A stretch of 64,000 nt of DNA from CBDHEY01 sp965262305 (GCA_965262305.1 CBDHEY010000002.1:1736001-1800000), one strand, 5' to 3'. Shown: positions 26,647 through 35,964, counted from the stretch's first letter. Numbers and translations are program-made. Notes: generated by a model from the sequence alone, not told the origin.

Positions 26647-26931
26647 CTACCTTTCGTACTTACACAAATAAGCGGTCTCGACTTCTACTTTTAAATCAAA
26701 AGATGTGTTTGCAGGTACTTCAAAGACCTGGCCGTCGATAAATGTTTTCCATTCGTTTTCATCAGGAAGTTTAACAATTAACTTTCCTGAGACAACTGTC
26801 ATTATCTCTTTGCAATTTGTTCCGAATGTATATTCACCAATCGCCATTACTCCAACGGTTGCAGGAAGAGTTGTTGTTTGCAACCCAATTGATTTTACTT
26901 TGCCATCAAAATATTCGTTTACAATTAACAT
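26647..26931 (-). CDS. ppnP: Pyrimidine/purine nucleoside phosphorylase PpnP
   Basis: A 94-residue single-domain cupin, the same length as E. coli PpnP (YaiE, DUF1255). It phosphorolyses several nucleosides. Family features: NEYFDGKVKSIG, VGVMAIGEYTFGT, EIMTVVSGKLIVKLP and the C-terminal YLCKYER. It lies 3 bp downstream of the diguanylate cyclase gene on the same strand, so the two form a small operon. A link between nucleoside salvage and c-di-GMP is not established. Confidence 0.93.
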   Translation of the reverse strand: MLIVNEYFDGKVKSIGLQTTTLPATVGVMAIGEYTFGTNCKEIMTVVSGKLIVKLPDENEWKTFIDGQVFEVPANTSFDLKVEVETAYLCKYER

Positions 26932-26934
26932 ATT

Positions 26935-27621
26935 TTATTTTTCTTTGTCGTCCAATAAATTAAAAAGCATATTTTTTTCCGTATCAGAAACCTGTGCAGC
27001 AGATTCTAATTTATGAACTGCATAGGATACCTTATTTCTACCGTCTTCTTTAGCAAGGTAAAGTTGCTTGTCTACCCGAGCAATAAATTTCTCTGAATTT
27101 TCATCACTGCTAAAAAAGAATGCATCCACCCCTAAACTTGCTGTAATCTTCAATCGGTTACTTTCAAATTCCAATTCACTTTGTTCAATCGTCTTTCTTA
27201 CACGTTCTGCAACCTGCACTCCTGTAAGCAACGGAGTTGAAGGAAGAATAATACCAAATTCTTCGCCGCCGTAGCGACATGGAATGTCTATTCGCCTAAC
27301 GGTACTTTTAATAATATGCGCAAGATGCACTAGAACCTGGTCTCCAGCGACGTGCCCATAAGTATCATTAAAATTTTTGAAATGATCTATATCTAATAAT
27401 ATAAAGGTTGTCGGTTGTTGGCTTCTCTTTGTTCGCTCAATTTCCTGCTCTAAGGTGTATTGCATATGACGATTATTAAAAAGCCCCGTGAGATGATCGG
27501 TACGAACCAAATCTTTAAGTTTTCCCACTTCCGTTTTCAATAAGTTGATCTCGTCATATATCGGGCACTCTTCGGTACCCAGCGGACAAGAATCAGTGGT
27601 GAATTTATCACTTTTTGACAA
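26935..27621 (-). CDS. Diguanylate cyclase (GGDEF domain)
   Basis: 228 residues, soluble. A short N-terminal part contains CPLGTEECP and a coiled-coil-like stretch (EINLLKTEVGKLKDLV). The GGDEF domain follows: RTDHLTGLFNNRHM, LLDIDHFKNFNDTYGH and the active site CRYGGEEFGIILP. The inhibitory I-site RxxD (RRID) lies five residues before GGEEF, so product inhibition is expected. No sensory domain is recognised; the two cysteines could bind metal or respond to redox, which is speculation. It makes c-di-GMP from GTP. Operon with ppnP. Confidence 0.93.
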   Translation of the reverse strand: MSKSDKFTTDSCPLGTEECPIYDEINLLKTEVGKLKDLVRTDHLTGLFNNRHMQYTLEQEIERTKRSQQPTTFILLDIDHFKNFNDTYGHVAGDQVLVHLAHIIKSTVRRIDIPCRYGGEEFGIILPSTPLLTGVQVAERVRKTIEQSELEFESNRLKITASLGVDAFFFSSDENSEKFIARVDKQLYLAKEDGRNKVSYAVHKLESAAQVSDTEKNMLFNLLDDKEK

Positions 27622-27818
27622 GAGAGTTTATTTCCTTTGTTACATAAATTCCAAGATTAATCGGTCTAGGAATTGCTATTTGTTGGTACGTGTCAATTTC
27701 AAGAAGTTTTCATATAAAACCATTTTAAACAGCACAAATTAAAACTGCTTAGAATTAGCTTTATTATAGGTGACCCTAAAAAATGGTTGCTGAATTTACG
27801 CACATTTAAAAAACATCA

Positions 27819-27846
27819 CTTGAAATTATAAAAAAAAGACAGATAT
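27819..27846 (+). promoter_or_regulatory. Candidate sigma-32 promoter for the small heat-shock gene
   Basis: CTTGAAA (27819-27825) is a perfect heat-shock -35. After 14 nt from CTTGAA, ACAGATAT (27839-27846) is a partial match to CCCCATNT. Its position just before the leader hairpins supports it. Confidence 0.45.
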
Positions 27847-27851
27847 TTAAA

Positions 27852-27943
27852 AACGTAAGTTGGCTCGGTGGAGGAACTTACGTTACTTAAACGGCTTGAT
27901 CATATGATAAGCCAAAATATTTATATTGCTCAAATGAGGATAT
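27852..27943 (+). promoter_or_regulatory. ROSE-type RNA thermometer in the ibpA leader
   Basis: The leader folds into three successive hairpins. First, a 10-bp stem AACGTAAGTT/AACTTACGTT (27852-27861 with 27875-27884). Second, GGCTT-ATCATATGAT-AAGCC with one mismatch (27893-27913). Third, next to the start codon, AUAUUGCU (27923-27930) pairs with AGGAUAU (27937-27943) across a 6-nt loop, leaving one G bulged. The last is the hallmark ROSE element: UUGCU pairing with the AGGA ribosome site around a bulged G, melting at high temperature. Confidence 0.75.
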
Positions 27944-27946
27944 TTT

Positions 27947-28387
27947 ATGCGTGATTTCGATTTTACCCCTTTATACCGTTCTGCTATAGGTTTTGACCGT
28001 ATGGCTAACCTTCTTGATTCTATCACTCGAAGTGATCAGTCTCAGCCTAGTTATCCCCCCTATAATATTGAAGTGATTGGAGAAAATAAGTATAGAATCT
28101 CCATGGCAGTAGCGGGATTTAAGCAAGAAGAGCTTTCTATAGAAACCAAACAAAACCATTTAGTCATTGCTAGTACAAAAGAAGAGTCTCAAGAAAACAG
28201 GCAATTTCTGCATCAAGGGATTGCAGCAAGAAACTTTGAGCGTCGTTTTCAACTAGCCGATTATGTACGTGTAGATTCAGCAAATCTTGAAGATGGATTA
28301 TTGCACGTTGATCTCGTAAAAGAAATTCCAGAGGCGATGAAACCTAGAAATATCGAGATAAGTACTGGTGCTATTGAGAGTAAGTAA
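27947..28387 (+). CDS. ibpA: Small heat-shock protein Hsp20 (IbpA-like)
   Basis: A 146-residue holdase that binds aggregating proteins. The N-terminus MRDFDFTPLYRSAIGFDRM matches enteric IbpA/B. The alpha-crystallin domain covers ~residues 35-125 (PPYNIEVIGENKYRISMAVAGF, FERRFQLADYV, LEDGLLHVDLVKEIPE). Expression is likely controlled by heat twice: by sigma-32 and by the thermometer hairpin covering its ribosome site. A strong terminator follows at once. The araC-type gene is convergent. Confidence 0.95.
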   Translation: MRDFDFTPLYRSAIGFDRMANLLDSITRSDQSQPSYPPYNIEVIGENKYRISMAVAGFKQEELSIETKQNHLVIASTKEESQENRQFLHQGIAARNFERRFQLADYVRVDSANLEDGLLHVDLVKEIPEAMKPRNIEISTGAIESK

Positions 28388-28398
28388 ACTGCATATTT

Positions 28399-28421
28399 GA
28401 GGCGGTTAATCCGCCTCTTTT
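28399..28421 (+). terminator. Rho-independent terminator of ibpA
   Basis: A perfect 7-bp GC-rich stem GAGGCGG/CCGCCTC with loop TTAAT, followed by TTTTAGTTTT. It overlaps the 3' end of the convergent regulator gene by two bases. Confidence 0.8.
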
Positions 28422-29412
28422 AGTTTTCTAAAGAAAACAGTTTTCCTCTCACAGTTGTACGGTATTGACTTGGTGTTGTATTGTGATGTTTTTTGAAGAG
28501 TTTCGTGAAATGACCGTTATCATGGTAACCTACACGATAAGAGATATCTTCTATTAACAGGTTGCTGCTTTGCAATAGATCTTTTGCGGCGTCCATTCTT
28601 ATTTTCTGTAGGTATTCTAACGGTGTAATACCTGTAGCATTTTTAAAACGCCTTGTGAAAGTGCGTTCACTCATACCAAATTGCGTTGACAAGTCTTTGA
28701 AACGTATTGTTTTATCAAAATTATCTCTAAGCCATATCTGCATTTGGATAATATCTTCGTCAGGATGAACAAGCAGGCTGTCGTGAAGCGACTTTTCACT
28801 GTCGTAAGCACGTCTAATCTCGTGGAAAAAGTGACGCTCCACATAATTCGAAATTTCAGGTGAAAAGTAACGCTGAATAAAATAGGCAGTGAGCTCGGCC
28901 AATGAATTTACGCTTCCAGTGCAATAGAGATTTCCAGATTGGGTTATGAAATATTGGCGTTTGAGCTCCACCAGAGGATACCATTTTTGAAATTGGTCGA
29001 AAAAATGCCAATGTGTCGTAGCCGGCCGGTTATCTAATAAGCCAGCTTCAGCCATAAAACAGCAGCCCGTGCCTACTCCAGCTATTAGACTTCCGTTTTC
29101 GAACATCTGCTGCAACCAAGTTACAACACCTGGGTTTTTGCGAATAATTGGCAGTGGATTTCTCCACAGCGCGGGCAAATAGATTAGGTCTGATTTCTCG
29201 ATATCGTGAATGTCGATATCTGGTTTTAGTTCGATGCCGGTATGTGTCTTCACCGACTTAGCTTTATCAGTTGCCAAAGTAAGTTTTAATGCCGACGACT
29301 TTGGTTGAGCTTTAGAATGTACGAGCGCTTCTGCAGATCTGAACTGCTCCATAGGAAGCGTGACGCTTGTCGCGAGCATATGATCAAGGAGGACGAAAGT
29401 GACAGATAGCAT
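28420..29412 (-). CDS. GlxA-type AraC-family regulator (DJ-1/PfpI + HTH)
   Basis: 330 residues. The N-terminal ~180 residues are a DJ-1/PfpI (class I amidotransferase-like) domain, ending near AGVGTGCCFMAEAGLLDNRPATTHW, where the nucleophile-elbow cysteine sits. The C-terminal ~100 residues are an AraC DNA-binding domain: FKDLSTQFGMSERTFTRRFKNATG and LLIEDISYRVGYHDNGHFTKLFKKH. The ligand is unknown; relatives respond to quaternary amines or other metabolites. It is divergent from the ketoacyl synthase gene 160 bp away, so it may regulate that gene. Confidence 0.88.
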   Translation of the reverse strand: MLSVTFVLLDHMLATSVTLPMEQFRSAEALVHSKAQPKSSALKLTLATDKAKSVKTHTGIELKPDIDIHDIEKSDLIYLPALWRNPLPIIRKNPGVVTWLQQMFENGSLIAGVGTGCCFMAEAGLLDNRPATTHWHFFDQFQKWYPLVELKRQYFITQSGNLYCTGSVNSLAELTAYFIQRYFSPEISNYVERHFFHEIRRAYDSEKSLHDSLLVHPDEDIIQMQIWLRDNFDKTIRFKDLSTQFGMSERTFTRRFKNATGITPLEYLQKIRMDAAKDLLQSSNLLIEDISYRVGYHDNGHFTKLFKKHHNTTPSQYRTTVRGKLFSLEN

Positions 29413-29574
29413 TTAATTCGATTTCAGTTCATCAACGGGTTATCAAATACTAACAAATTAGCCTTCGAATGGCCAATATAGCTATGTATTTTGGCTTATA
29501 TGCCCATGACTTATCACTGAGTTGCGCTTAAACTTCGTCTCGTTCAATCAACTAGTTTAACAACTGGATCATAT

Positions 29575-31422
29575 ATGAGTGCTTTTCTTCCATTGATTGT
29601 TGGTTTCGGCGGATATAACGCTGCAGGGCGAAGTTCTGGTTTCCAGTCCTATGATCGTATGATAATAGAGAGTCTAAGCTCAAAATTGCAAGACGATACA
29701 ATTAATGGCCTAGCACATTTAATGGGATTGAAATCTCCAAGCCGTGATCAGGTTCTAAATGGAACTTTAGTTCGTAAAATCGAGCAAAGCTTGTTCGATG
29801 TGTCCGCCGCTCACGGAACAAAATTGTTAGATATAGATTATGACGAACAAAGACCTGTTCGCTTTGAAATTTCGTCAAGATCATTACCTCATCCAACACC
29901 TGGACACTGGGATGTGCAACCAATGGATGAAGAGGGAAGACGATATCGCGTCACGCTGAAAGCTCTTCAGAGAGTAAAAATTGACTCTCCTTCTAAGATG
30001 TCGGTGCAAGCTGCTGGTCAATTGCCAGCCGGATTCGACCCTTCACGTTTTTATCGTTCCCAGCACCATCCTAGAGGCCTGCAAATGGCGATTTTAGGTG
30101 CATCCGATGCCGTGAAATCAATGGGTGTTTCCTGGTCTTCTATTACTTCAATTCTTTCACCTGATGACATTGCTGTTTATAGCTCATCAGTAATGAGTCA
30201 GCTTGATAAAAGTGGTTTTGGTGGCATGTTGCAAGCAAGGCAAGATGCTCAACGTGTCACATCTAAGCAGTTAGCTCTAGGTTTAAATACTATGCCAGCC
30301 GATTTTATCAACGCTTATGTGTTGGGAAGTGTAGGCTCTACAGGTGGCGTCACAGGAGCCTGTGCGACCTTCCTTTACAACCTTAGGCAAGCAGTAGATG
30401 AAATAAAATCTGGACGAAAAAAAGTGGTGTTAGTAGGGTGCAGCGAAGCACCCATTTTGCCAGAAGTGATAGATGGTTACTCTGCAATGAGTGCCCTTGC
30501 TACAGATGCGGAATTGGCCAAGTTAGATAAATCGACGGTGCCTGATTACCGAAGGGCAAGCCGCCCATTTGCGGATAACTGCGGCTTCACACTTGGTGAA
30601 TCGAGTCAATATGTGATGTTAATGGCAGATGATCTGGCAATTAAGGTTGGTGCTAAAATTTATGGTGCAGTTCCGGGCGTATATGTAAATGCTGATGGTT
30701 ATAAAAAATCTATTTCCGCTCCTGGTGCAGGTAACTACATTACAATGGGTAAGGCGCTAGGTCTTGCAGTAAAACTATTCGGGTCAGATGTCGTAAAAAA
30801 AGGAAGCTTTGTGCAGGCTCATGGTTCTAGTACCCCGCAAAATAGGGTGACTGAATCACGAATTTTCGACCAAATAGCGCAAGCTTTTGATATAAATAAT
30901 TGGCCTGTTGCCGCGATAAAATCTTACGTTGGTCACTCTTTAGGTCCCGCAAGCGGCGACCAACTCATTGCCACTTTAGGGACCTTTGATAGGGGAATAT
31001 TACCCGGAATAAAGACGATAGATGCCGTTGCTTCAGATGTATATGACAAGCGCCTTAAACTCTCAAACACAGACCTAGAGCTTGGTAGCGAGCATTGTTT
31101 GATTGGGTTTTTAAACTCTAAGGGTTTTGGCGGTAATAATGCAACGGCAACAGTCATTGCGCCAACTTTGGTCAATAAGTTTATTGAAAATAAATACAGC
31201 GCTAACGAACGAGAAGCATATTTCGACCGCTTGGAAGAGACTGAATTAGCATCAAATCGTTACATAGATGAAGCTAATCGAGGTGACATCGCCGCCATCT
31301 ATGAGTTTGGAAACAACTTGATTGATGAAGATAAAATAAAAATTGATGAGAACTCCATCTCTCTTCCAGGTTATGATCAACCAATACTTCTTAACAATGA
31401 TGAAGGTTTCGAATACTTCTAA
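29575..31422 (+). CDS. fabY: Beta-ketoacyl synthase, FabY-like
   Basis: A 615-residue thiolase-fold condensing enzyme. The N-terminus IVGFGGYNAAGRSSGFQSYDR and the unusual length fit FabY, which in Pseudomonas starts fatty-acid synthesis from acetyl-CoA and malonyl-ACP. The active Cys is in GGVTGACATFLYNLRQA, and the two histidines in VQAHGSSTPQNRV and KSYVGHSLGPASGDQ. A C-terminal extension of ~70 residues is specific to this group. It precedes an XRE-cupin regulator by 13 bp. The FabY identity is from memory of the family, not alignment. Confidence 0.75.
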   Translation: MSAFLPLIVGFGGYNAAGRSSGFQSYDRMIIESLSSKLQDDTINGLAHLMGLKSPSRDQVLNGTLVRKIEQSLFDVSAAHGTKLLDIDYDEQRPVRFEISSRSLPHPTPGHWDVQPMDEEGRRYRVTLKALQRVKIDSPSKMSVQAAGQLPAGFDPSRFYRSQHHPRGLQMAILGASDAVKSMGVSWSSITSILSPDDIAVYSSSVMSQLDKSGFGGMLQARQDAQRVTSKQLALGLNTMPADFINAYVLGSVGSTGGVTGACATFLYNLRQAVDEIKSGRKKVVLVGCSEAPILPEVIDGYSAMSALATDAELAKLDKSTVPDYRRASRPFADNCGFTLGESSQYVMLMADDLAIKVGAKIYGAVPGVYVNADGYKKSISAPGAGNYITMGKALGLAVKLFGSDVVKKGSFVQAHGSSTPQNRVTESRIFDQIAQAFDINNWPVAAIKSYVGHSLGPASGDQLIATLGTFDRGILPGIKTIDAVASDVYDKRLKLSNTDLELGSEHCLIGFLNSKGFGGNNATATVIAPTLVNKFIENKYSANEREAYFDRLEETELASNRYIDEANRGDIAAIYEFGNNLIDEDKIKIDENSISLPGYDQPILLNNDEGFEYF

Positions 31423-31435
31423 GGCGGTTTGATTT

Positions 31436-32029
31436 TTGTCTTCAGATAACGAAACGGAAAAAACTAGCTCTAAAGACGTCCCTTTTAGCGAGCAGATAGG
31501 GGGTCGATTGCAAGCTATACGCAAATTGTATGGCCTATCACAAAGAGAATTAGCGCGTCGTGCTGAAATGACGAATAGTACGCTCTCAATGATCGAACAG
31601 GGTAAAGTAAGCCCATCGATAAGTTCACTTGAAAAAATTTTGCAAGCCTTTCCTGTTTCTTTACAGGATTTCTTTTCTGAAAAAATGGATGTATTGCCGC
31701 CTGTTTTTCGTGCTAACGACTTTATTCAAGTAGAAAAAGGAACTGTCACGTCAAAAATTATGCCGATTCGTAATACCAAGTTAGACAGTCTTTCATTAAC
31801 ATCGCAAATTTTCCCTAAAAGGTCTTCTACCGAATCTCACTGGATGATGAATGATGGTTTTCTTTCAGGTTTAGTGATCTCAGGAGAAATTCAACTAACC
31901 TTGGACGGAGTTGAATATTCCCTGAAAGAAGGTGATGGATTTCATTTTTCGATTCACCGCAGTTATTTTTTTAAAAATGAGAATGAAGACGAATGTCGCC
32001 TAGTCTCGTTTGTCTTTAGCGAAAATTAA
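31436..32029 (+). CDS. XRE-family regulator with C-terminal cupin
   Basis: 197 residues. An N-terminal HTH (GGRLQAIRKLYGLSQRELARRAEMTNSTLSMIEQGKVSPSISSLEKIL) is joined to a cupin_2 sensor domain (GLVISGEIQLTLDGVEYSLKEGDGFHF). PuuR is a well-known relative, but the ligand here is unknown. It starts at TTG with GGCGG 8 nt upstream and lies 13 bp after the ketoacyl synthase gene, so both are probably co-transcribed. fadBA lies 390 bp downstream on the same strand. Control of fatty-acid genes is an inference from position. Confidence 0.88.
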   Translation: MSSDNETEKTSSKDVPFSEQIGGRLQAIRKLYGLSQRELARRAEMTNSTLSMIEQGKVSPSISSLEKILQAFPVSLQDFFSEKMDVLPPVFRANDFIQVEKGTVTSKIMPIRNTKLDSLSLTSQIFPKRSSTESHWMMNDGFLSGLVISGEIQLTLDGVEYSLKEGDGFHFSIHRSYFFKNENEDECRLVSFVFSEN

Positions 32030-32419
32030 ATATTCCAAATTTCTTATATTTGATCAGCAAAAGTTTTGTCGCGATTAAGACTTGCTTTCGAATAAGGCAA
32101 ACTAAGTATACCGAGAAAAATATTTAAGGATTGATAAGTAGAATTAAAAACAACATTTATGCATGCTTACAAATCAGTTTTTTTAATCCATACTTAAAGG
32201 TGTTGTGTTTGTATTCTAGCTCATTGATTTTAAAACAAAACGCCGCTGTACTTTATTGATATAAAGAACAGGAGAGATTTAAATCCTTTGTTGTCACAAT
32301 AATTAACTATGACGTTTTTAGTAAAATATAATATAAACCAAATTTGATAAAACGTTTAAAATCCGTGCATTCTTTTACGAATGTATGTCGTATAAAACCA
32401 AATAATAAAAGGAGCGACA
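32030..32419. promoter_or_regulatory. 390-bp gap upstream of fadBA
   Basis: No gene is seen. A TATAAT at 32327-32332 without a good -35 may be the fadB promoter. The 8-bp palindrome AAACGTTT (32350-32357) just downstream is a possible operator. GGAG at 32412 serves as the fadB ribosome site. Confidence 0.35.
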
Positions 32420-34585
32420 ATGCTTTTTGAAGGTAAAGCCATAAAGCTTATAGAGCTAGACGATGGTTTTTTAGAGCTCAATTTTGACTTAGAAAATGAA
32501 TCCATTAACAAGTTTAGTCGGCTTGTAGTTAATGAGCTTGATCAAGTTCTCTCAACGCTAGAATCCAAAACTGAGGCTCGCGGCTTACTTTTAAGTAGCG
32601 CTAAAGATGTATTCTTCGTCGGCGCAGATATCACTGAGTTTGGCAGTTTTTTTAACGAAGGGTCCGATGCAATAAAAACGTATATTTCAGCTAATAATAA
32701 AAACTTTAGCCGTTTAGAAGACCTGCCGTACCCAACGCTCGTAGCGATCAATGGTTTTGCTTTGGGTGGTGGTATGGAGATTTCGCTAGCGTGTGATTTT
32801 CGTTTGATGAGCGAAAATGCAAAAATAGGATTACCTGAAACCAAGCTTGGCATTATTCCAGGTTGGGGCGGTACAGTAAGACTTCCGCGTCTCTCAGGTT
32901 TAGATGTTGCAGTAGAGTGGATTGCTAGTGGTGCAGAAAAGTCACCAGGTGATGCATTGAAAGCGGGCGTTGTAGATGGTGTTGTTCCGTTGGATAAACT
33001 TCGAGATTCAGCACTGGGAATGTTAACACAAGCAGCCGAAGGGAAGCTTGCATACAAATCGCGCCGAGATCAGAAAAAAGCACCTTTAAAACACAATGAC
33101 ATTGAAGGGTTACTCGCATTTGAAAGTTCGAAAGCGTTTATAAAAGCAAAGGCAGGAAGGAATTATCCAGCACCCGTGACGGCGATAAAAGTAATGCAAA
33201 ATGCTGCAAAGCTTGGTCGCGATGAGGCGCTCAAATTAGAGACGGATGCTTTTGCTGAGCTAGCCCAATCTAGCGTTGCAATGTCACTTATCGGTTTATT
33301 TTTAAGCGATCAAGCAATTAGCAAAAAAGCTAAACTTTTGGCAAAGAAAGCCAGTCAGCCAATCACACGCACTGCGGTTTTAGGGGCGGGCATAATGGGT
33401 GGCGGCATTGCTTACCAATCTGCATACAAAAAAATACCCATCCTTATGAAAGATATTGCACAAGATGGTTTAGATCTTGGGATGAGTGAAGCGGCAAAGC
33501 TTCTTTCATCTAGAGTAGAAAAGGGAAGAATGAGTGCATCAACTATGGCAGAAGTTTTAAACCGAATAACGCCAACACTTAGTTATGATGCAGTTAACGA
33601 TGTTGATCTGATTGTAGAAGCTGTAGTGGAGAACCCAAAGGTTAAGCACGCAGTCTTGTCGGAAATAGAAGACAACGTCGATCCTGATACTGTTTTATGC
33701 AGCAATACCTCGACGATTTCTATAGATTTCCTAGCAAAGCCACTTAAAAGGCCGGAGCAATTTTGTGGTATGCATTTCTTTAACCCTGTTTATAAGATGC
33801 CTCTGGTTGAAGTTATTCGAGGGAGTAAAACAAACGAAGAAACAATTGGCGCGGTAGTAGCCTATGCAACCGCCATGGGGAAAAAACCAATTGTGGTCAA
33901 AGACTGCCCTGGATTTTTAGTGAATAGAGTTCTATTTCCTTACTTTGCAGGTTTTACCTACTTGCTTAGAGATGGTGGAGATTTTCGAAAAATTGATTCT
34001 ATTATGGAACGCTGGGGTTGGCCTATGGGGCCAGCGTATTTACTCGATGTCGTCGGCATAGATACTGGTGTTCATGCCCGTTCAGTAATGGCTGAAGGTT
34101 TTCCTGATCGCATGGTTGAGGACTATAAATCAGCTACCGATATCATGTATGAAAATAAACGTCTGGGACAAAAGAATAACTTGGGCTTTTACGAATATGC
34201 GCCGGATAAAAAAGGCAAAATTCAGAAAAACGAATCTGAAGCAGCGCTAGAGTTACTTTCTAACGAATATGGTGAACTGAAAGCCTATGATGACGAAGAA
34301 ATAATTGCGCGTATGATGGTCCCAATGGCAACAGAAATTGCGAGGTGCCTAGAAGAAGGTATTGTTGACAGCGTAGAGGAGGCCGATATGGCATTGATCT
34401 ACGGACTCGGTTTCCCTCCATTTCGAGGAGGCATTTTCCGTTGGCTTGACCAGATAGGTTTGGATGCTTTTATCAAAATGGCGGAACCCTTGAGTTCATT
34501 GGGCAAATTATATGAACCTACTTCAGGTATGCTTGAGAAGGCTAAATCAGGAACAAAATACTATTCAATGACTGCGGAGGCCTAA
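32420..34585 (+). CDS. fadB: Fatty-acid oxidation complex alpha subunit FadB
   Basis: 721 residues, combining enoyl-CoA hydratase/isomerase (residues ~1-190) with L-3-hydroxyacyl-CoA dehydrogenase (~310-715). Hydratase signatures: FFVGADITEFG, AINGFALGGGMEISLACDFRL and LPETKLGIIPGWGGTVRLPR with the catalytic Glu. The NAD-binding loop is AVLGAGIMGGGIA, the dehydrogenase motif GMHFFNPVYKMPLVEVI and VKDCPGFLVNR. It forms the beta-oxidation multienzyme complex with FadA, 4 bp downstream. The length equals E. coli FadB (729). Confidence 0.97.
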   Translation: MLFEGKAIKLIELDDGFLELNFDLENESINKFSRLVVNELDQVLSTLESKTEARGLLLSSAKDVFFVGADITEFGSFFNEGSDAIKTYISANNKNFSRLEDLPYPTLVAINGFALGGGMEISLACDFRLMSENAKIGLPETKLGIIPGWGGTVRLPRLSGLDVAVEWIASGAEKSPGDALKAGVVDGVVPLDKLRDSALGMLTQAAEGKLAYKSRRDQKKAPLKHNDIEGLLAFESSKAFIKAKAGRNYPAPVTAIKVMQNAAKLGRDEALKLETDAFAELAQSSVAMSLIGLFLSDQAISKKAKLLAKKASQPITRTAVLGAGIMGGGIAYQSAYKKIPILMKDIAQDGLDLGMSEAAKLLSSRVEKGRMSASTMAEVLNRITPTLSYDAVNDVDLIVEAVVENPKVKHAVLSEIEDNVDPDTVLCSNTSTISIDFLAKPLKRPEQFCGMHFFNPVYKMPLVEVIRGSKTNEETIGAVVAYATAMGKKPIVVKDCPGFLVNRVLFPYFAGFTYLLRDGGDFRKIDSIMERWGWPMGPAYLLDVVGIDTGVHARSVMAEGFPDRMVEDYKSATDIMYENKRLGQKNNLGFYEYAPDKKGKIQKNESEAALELLSNEYGELKAYDDEEIIARMMVPMATEIARCLEEGIVDSVEEADMALIYGLGFPPFRGGIFRWLDQIGLDAFIKMAEPLSSLGKLYEPTSGMLEKAKSGTKYYSMTAEA

Positions 34586-34589
34586 GACT

Positions 34590-35768
34590 ATGTCATTAGA
34601 TTCAAGAGATGTAGTAATCGTCGACTATGCCCGTACACCAATGGGACGGTCAAAAAATGGGTGTTTCCGAAACGTTCGCGCAGATGATCTTAGCGCACAT
34701 ATTATCAAAGTACTTTTAGAGAGAAACCCAGAAGTTGACCCAAACGAAATTGATGATTTGATTTGGGGTTGTGTTATGCAACGAGGGGAGCAGGGGTTTA
34801 ATCTTGCGCGAAATGTTCTTCTTAGAGCCGGATTACCCCATACAGTGCCAGCGCAGACGGTGAATCGTCTTTGTGGTTCGTCTATGTCTGCATTGCATAC
34901 AGCTGCAGCAAACATAAAATCAAACCTGGGAGATATATACATCGTGGGTGGCGTAGAGCATATGGGGCATATTGACATGAACGAAGGTGTTGATCCCAAC
35001 CCGGCCTTGGGTTTATCAGTTGCTCAAGCTGCGGGTTCTATGGGGCTTACTGCTGAATACCTTTCTTTGTTACACGGAATTTCACGCGAACAGCAGGACG
35101 CGTTCGGAGTTAGGTCACATCACCTTGCTGCTGAAGCAACTAGAAAAGGTGAATTTGGAAGAGAAATTATTCCGACAAATGGTCATGATGCAAACGGCGC
35201 GCTTACTCTGATCGAGCATGATGAAACAATTCGACCCGAAACTTCATTAGAAGGCTTGGCCGCTCTTAAGCCTGCTTTTAACCCAAAAGGTGGAACGATT
35301 ACCGCGGGCACATCCTCTCAAATTACAGATGGCGGCTCTGTCATGCTCGTAATGTCTGCGGAAAGAGCAAAATCTTTGGGTTTGAAACCAGTTGCAAAAG
35401 TGAAAGCAATGTCTGTTGTGGGAGTCGATCCATCTATAATGGGTTATGGTCCTGTTCCGGCAACACAAAAAGCATTGAAATCATTGGACCTCTCTATAGA
35501 AGATATCGACCGTATCGAACTCAATGAAGCCTTTGCAGCTCAAGCCTTACCAGTTTTAAAAGATCTTAATTTACTCGATACCATGGATGAGAAGGTCAAC
35601 TTACGTGGTGGTGCTATTGCACTAGGACATCCGTTTGGATGCTCGGGAACGAGGATAACGGGAACACTGTTAAGTGTTATGGAGGACGACGATGCTACCT
35701 TAGGCGTGGCTACGATGTGTATCGGCCTCGGTCAAGGTATAACAACCATTGTTGAACGATTAAATTAA
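34590..35768 (+). CDS. fadA: 3-ketoacyl-CoA thiolase FadA
   Basis: 392 residues. The beta subunit of the beta-oxidation complex, cleaving 3-ketoacyl-CoA with CoA. The first active Cys lies in VNRLCGSSMSALHTAA, GGVEHMGHI is typical of FadA, the His is in GGAIALGHPFGCSGTR and the second Cys in ATMCIGLGQGITTIVER. Its start is 4 bp after the fadB stop. Confidence 0.97.
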   Translation: MSLDSRDVVIVDYARTPMGRSKNGCFRNVRADDLSAHIIKVLLERNPEVDPNEIDDLIWGCVMQRGEQGFNLARNVLLRAGLPHTVPAQTVNRLCGSSMSALHTAAANIKSNLGDIYIVGGVEHMGHIDMNEGVDPNPALGLSVAQAAGSMGLTAEYLSLLHGISREQQDAFGVRSHHLAAEATRKGEFGREIIPTNGHDANGALTLIEHDETIRPETSLEGLAALKPAFNPKGGTITAGTSSQITDGGSVMLVMSAERAKSLGLKPVAKVKAMSVVGVDPSIMGYGPVPATQKALKSLDLSIEDIDRIELNEAFAAQALPVLKDLNLLDTMDEKVNLRGGAIALGHPFGCSGTRITGTLLSVMEDDDATLGVATMCIGLGQGITTIVERLN

Positions 35769-35837
35769 AAAATGTAGTGGAAATACTTCAAAAGTTAGTT
35801 GCCTAATTATACTATTGGCACCTAGATATCCTTAAAT

Positions 35838-35869
35838 GGTCGTACTTAAAGTCATGGGCGGCCTTTTTT
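35838..35869 (+). terminator. Possible terminator of fadBA
   Basis: GGTCG at 35838 can pair with CGGCC (one G-T pair) across a ~16-nt loop, followed by six T. The short stem makes this a weak candidate. Confidence 0.35.
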
Positions 35870-35964
35870 CATATTTAAAATATCAAGTAGCGAACCGACC
35901 CAGTTAAAGGGTTGATTCAATCTCGATTATGTTATTAGTTTGCATAATCTAATAAAGATAATAA

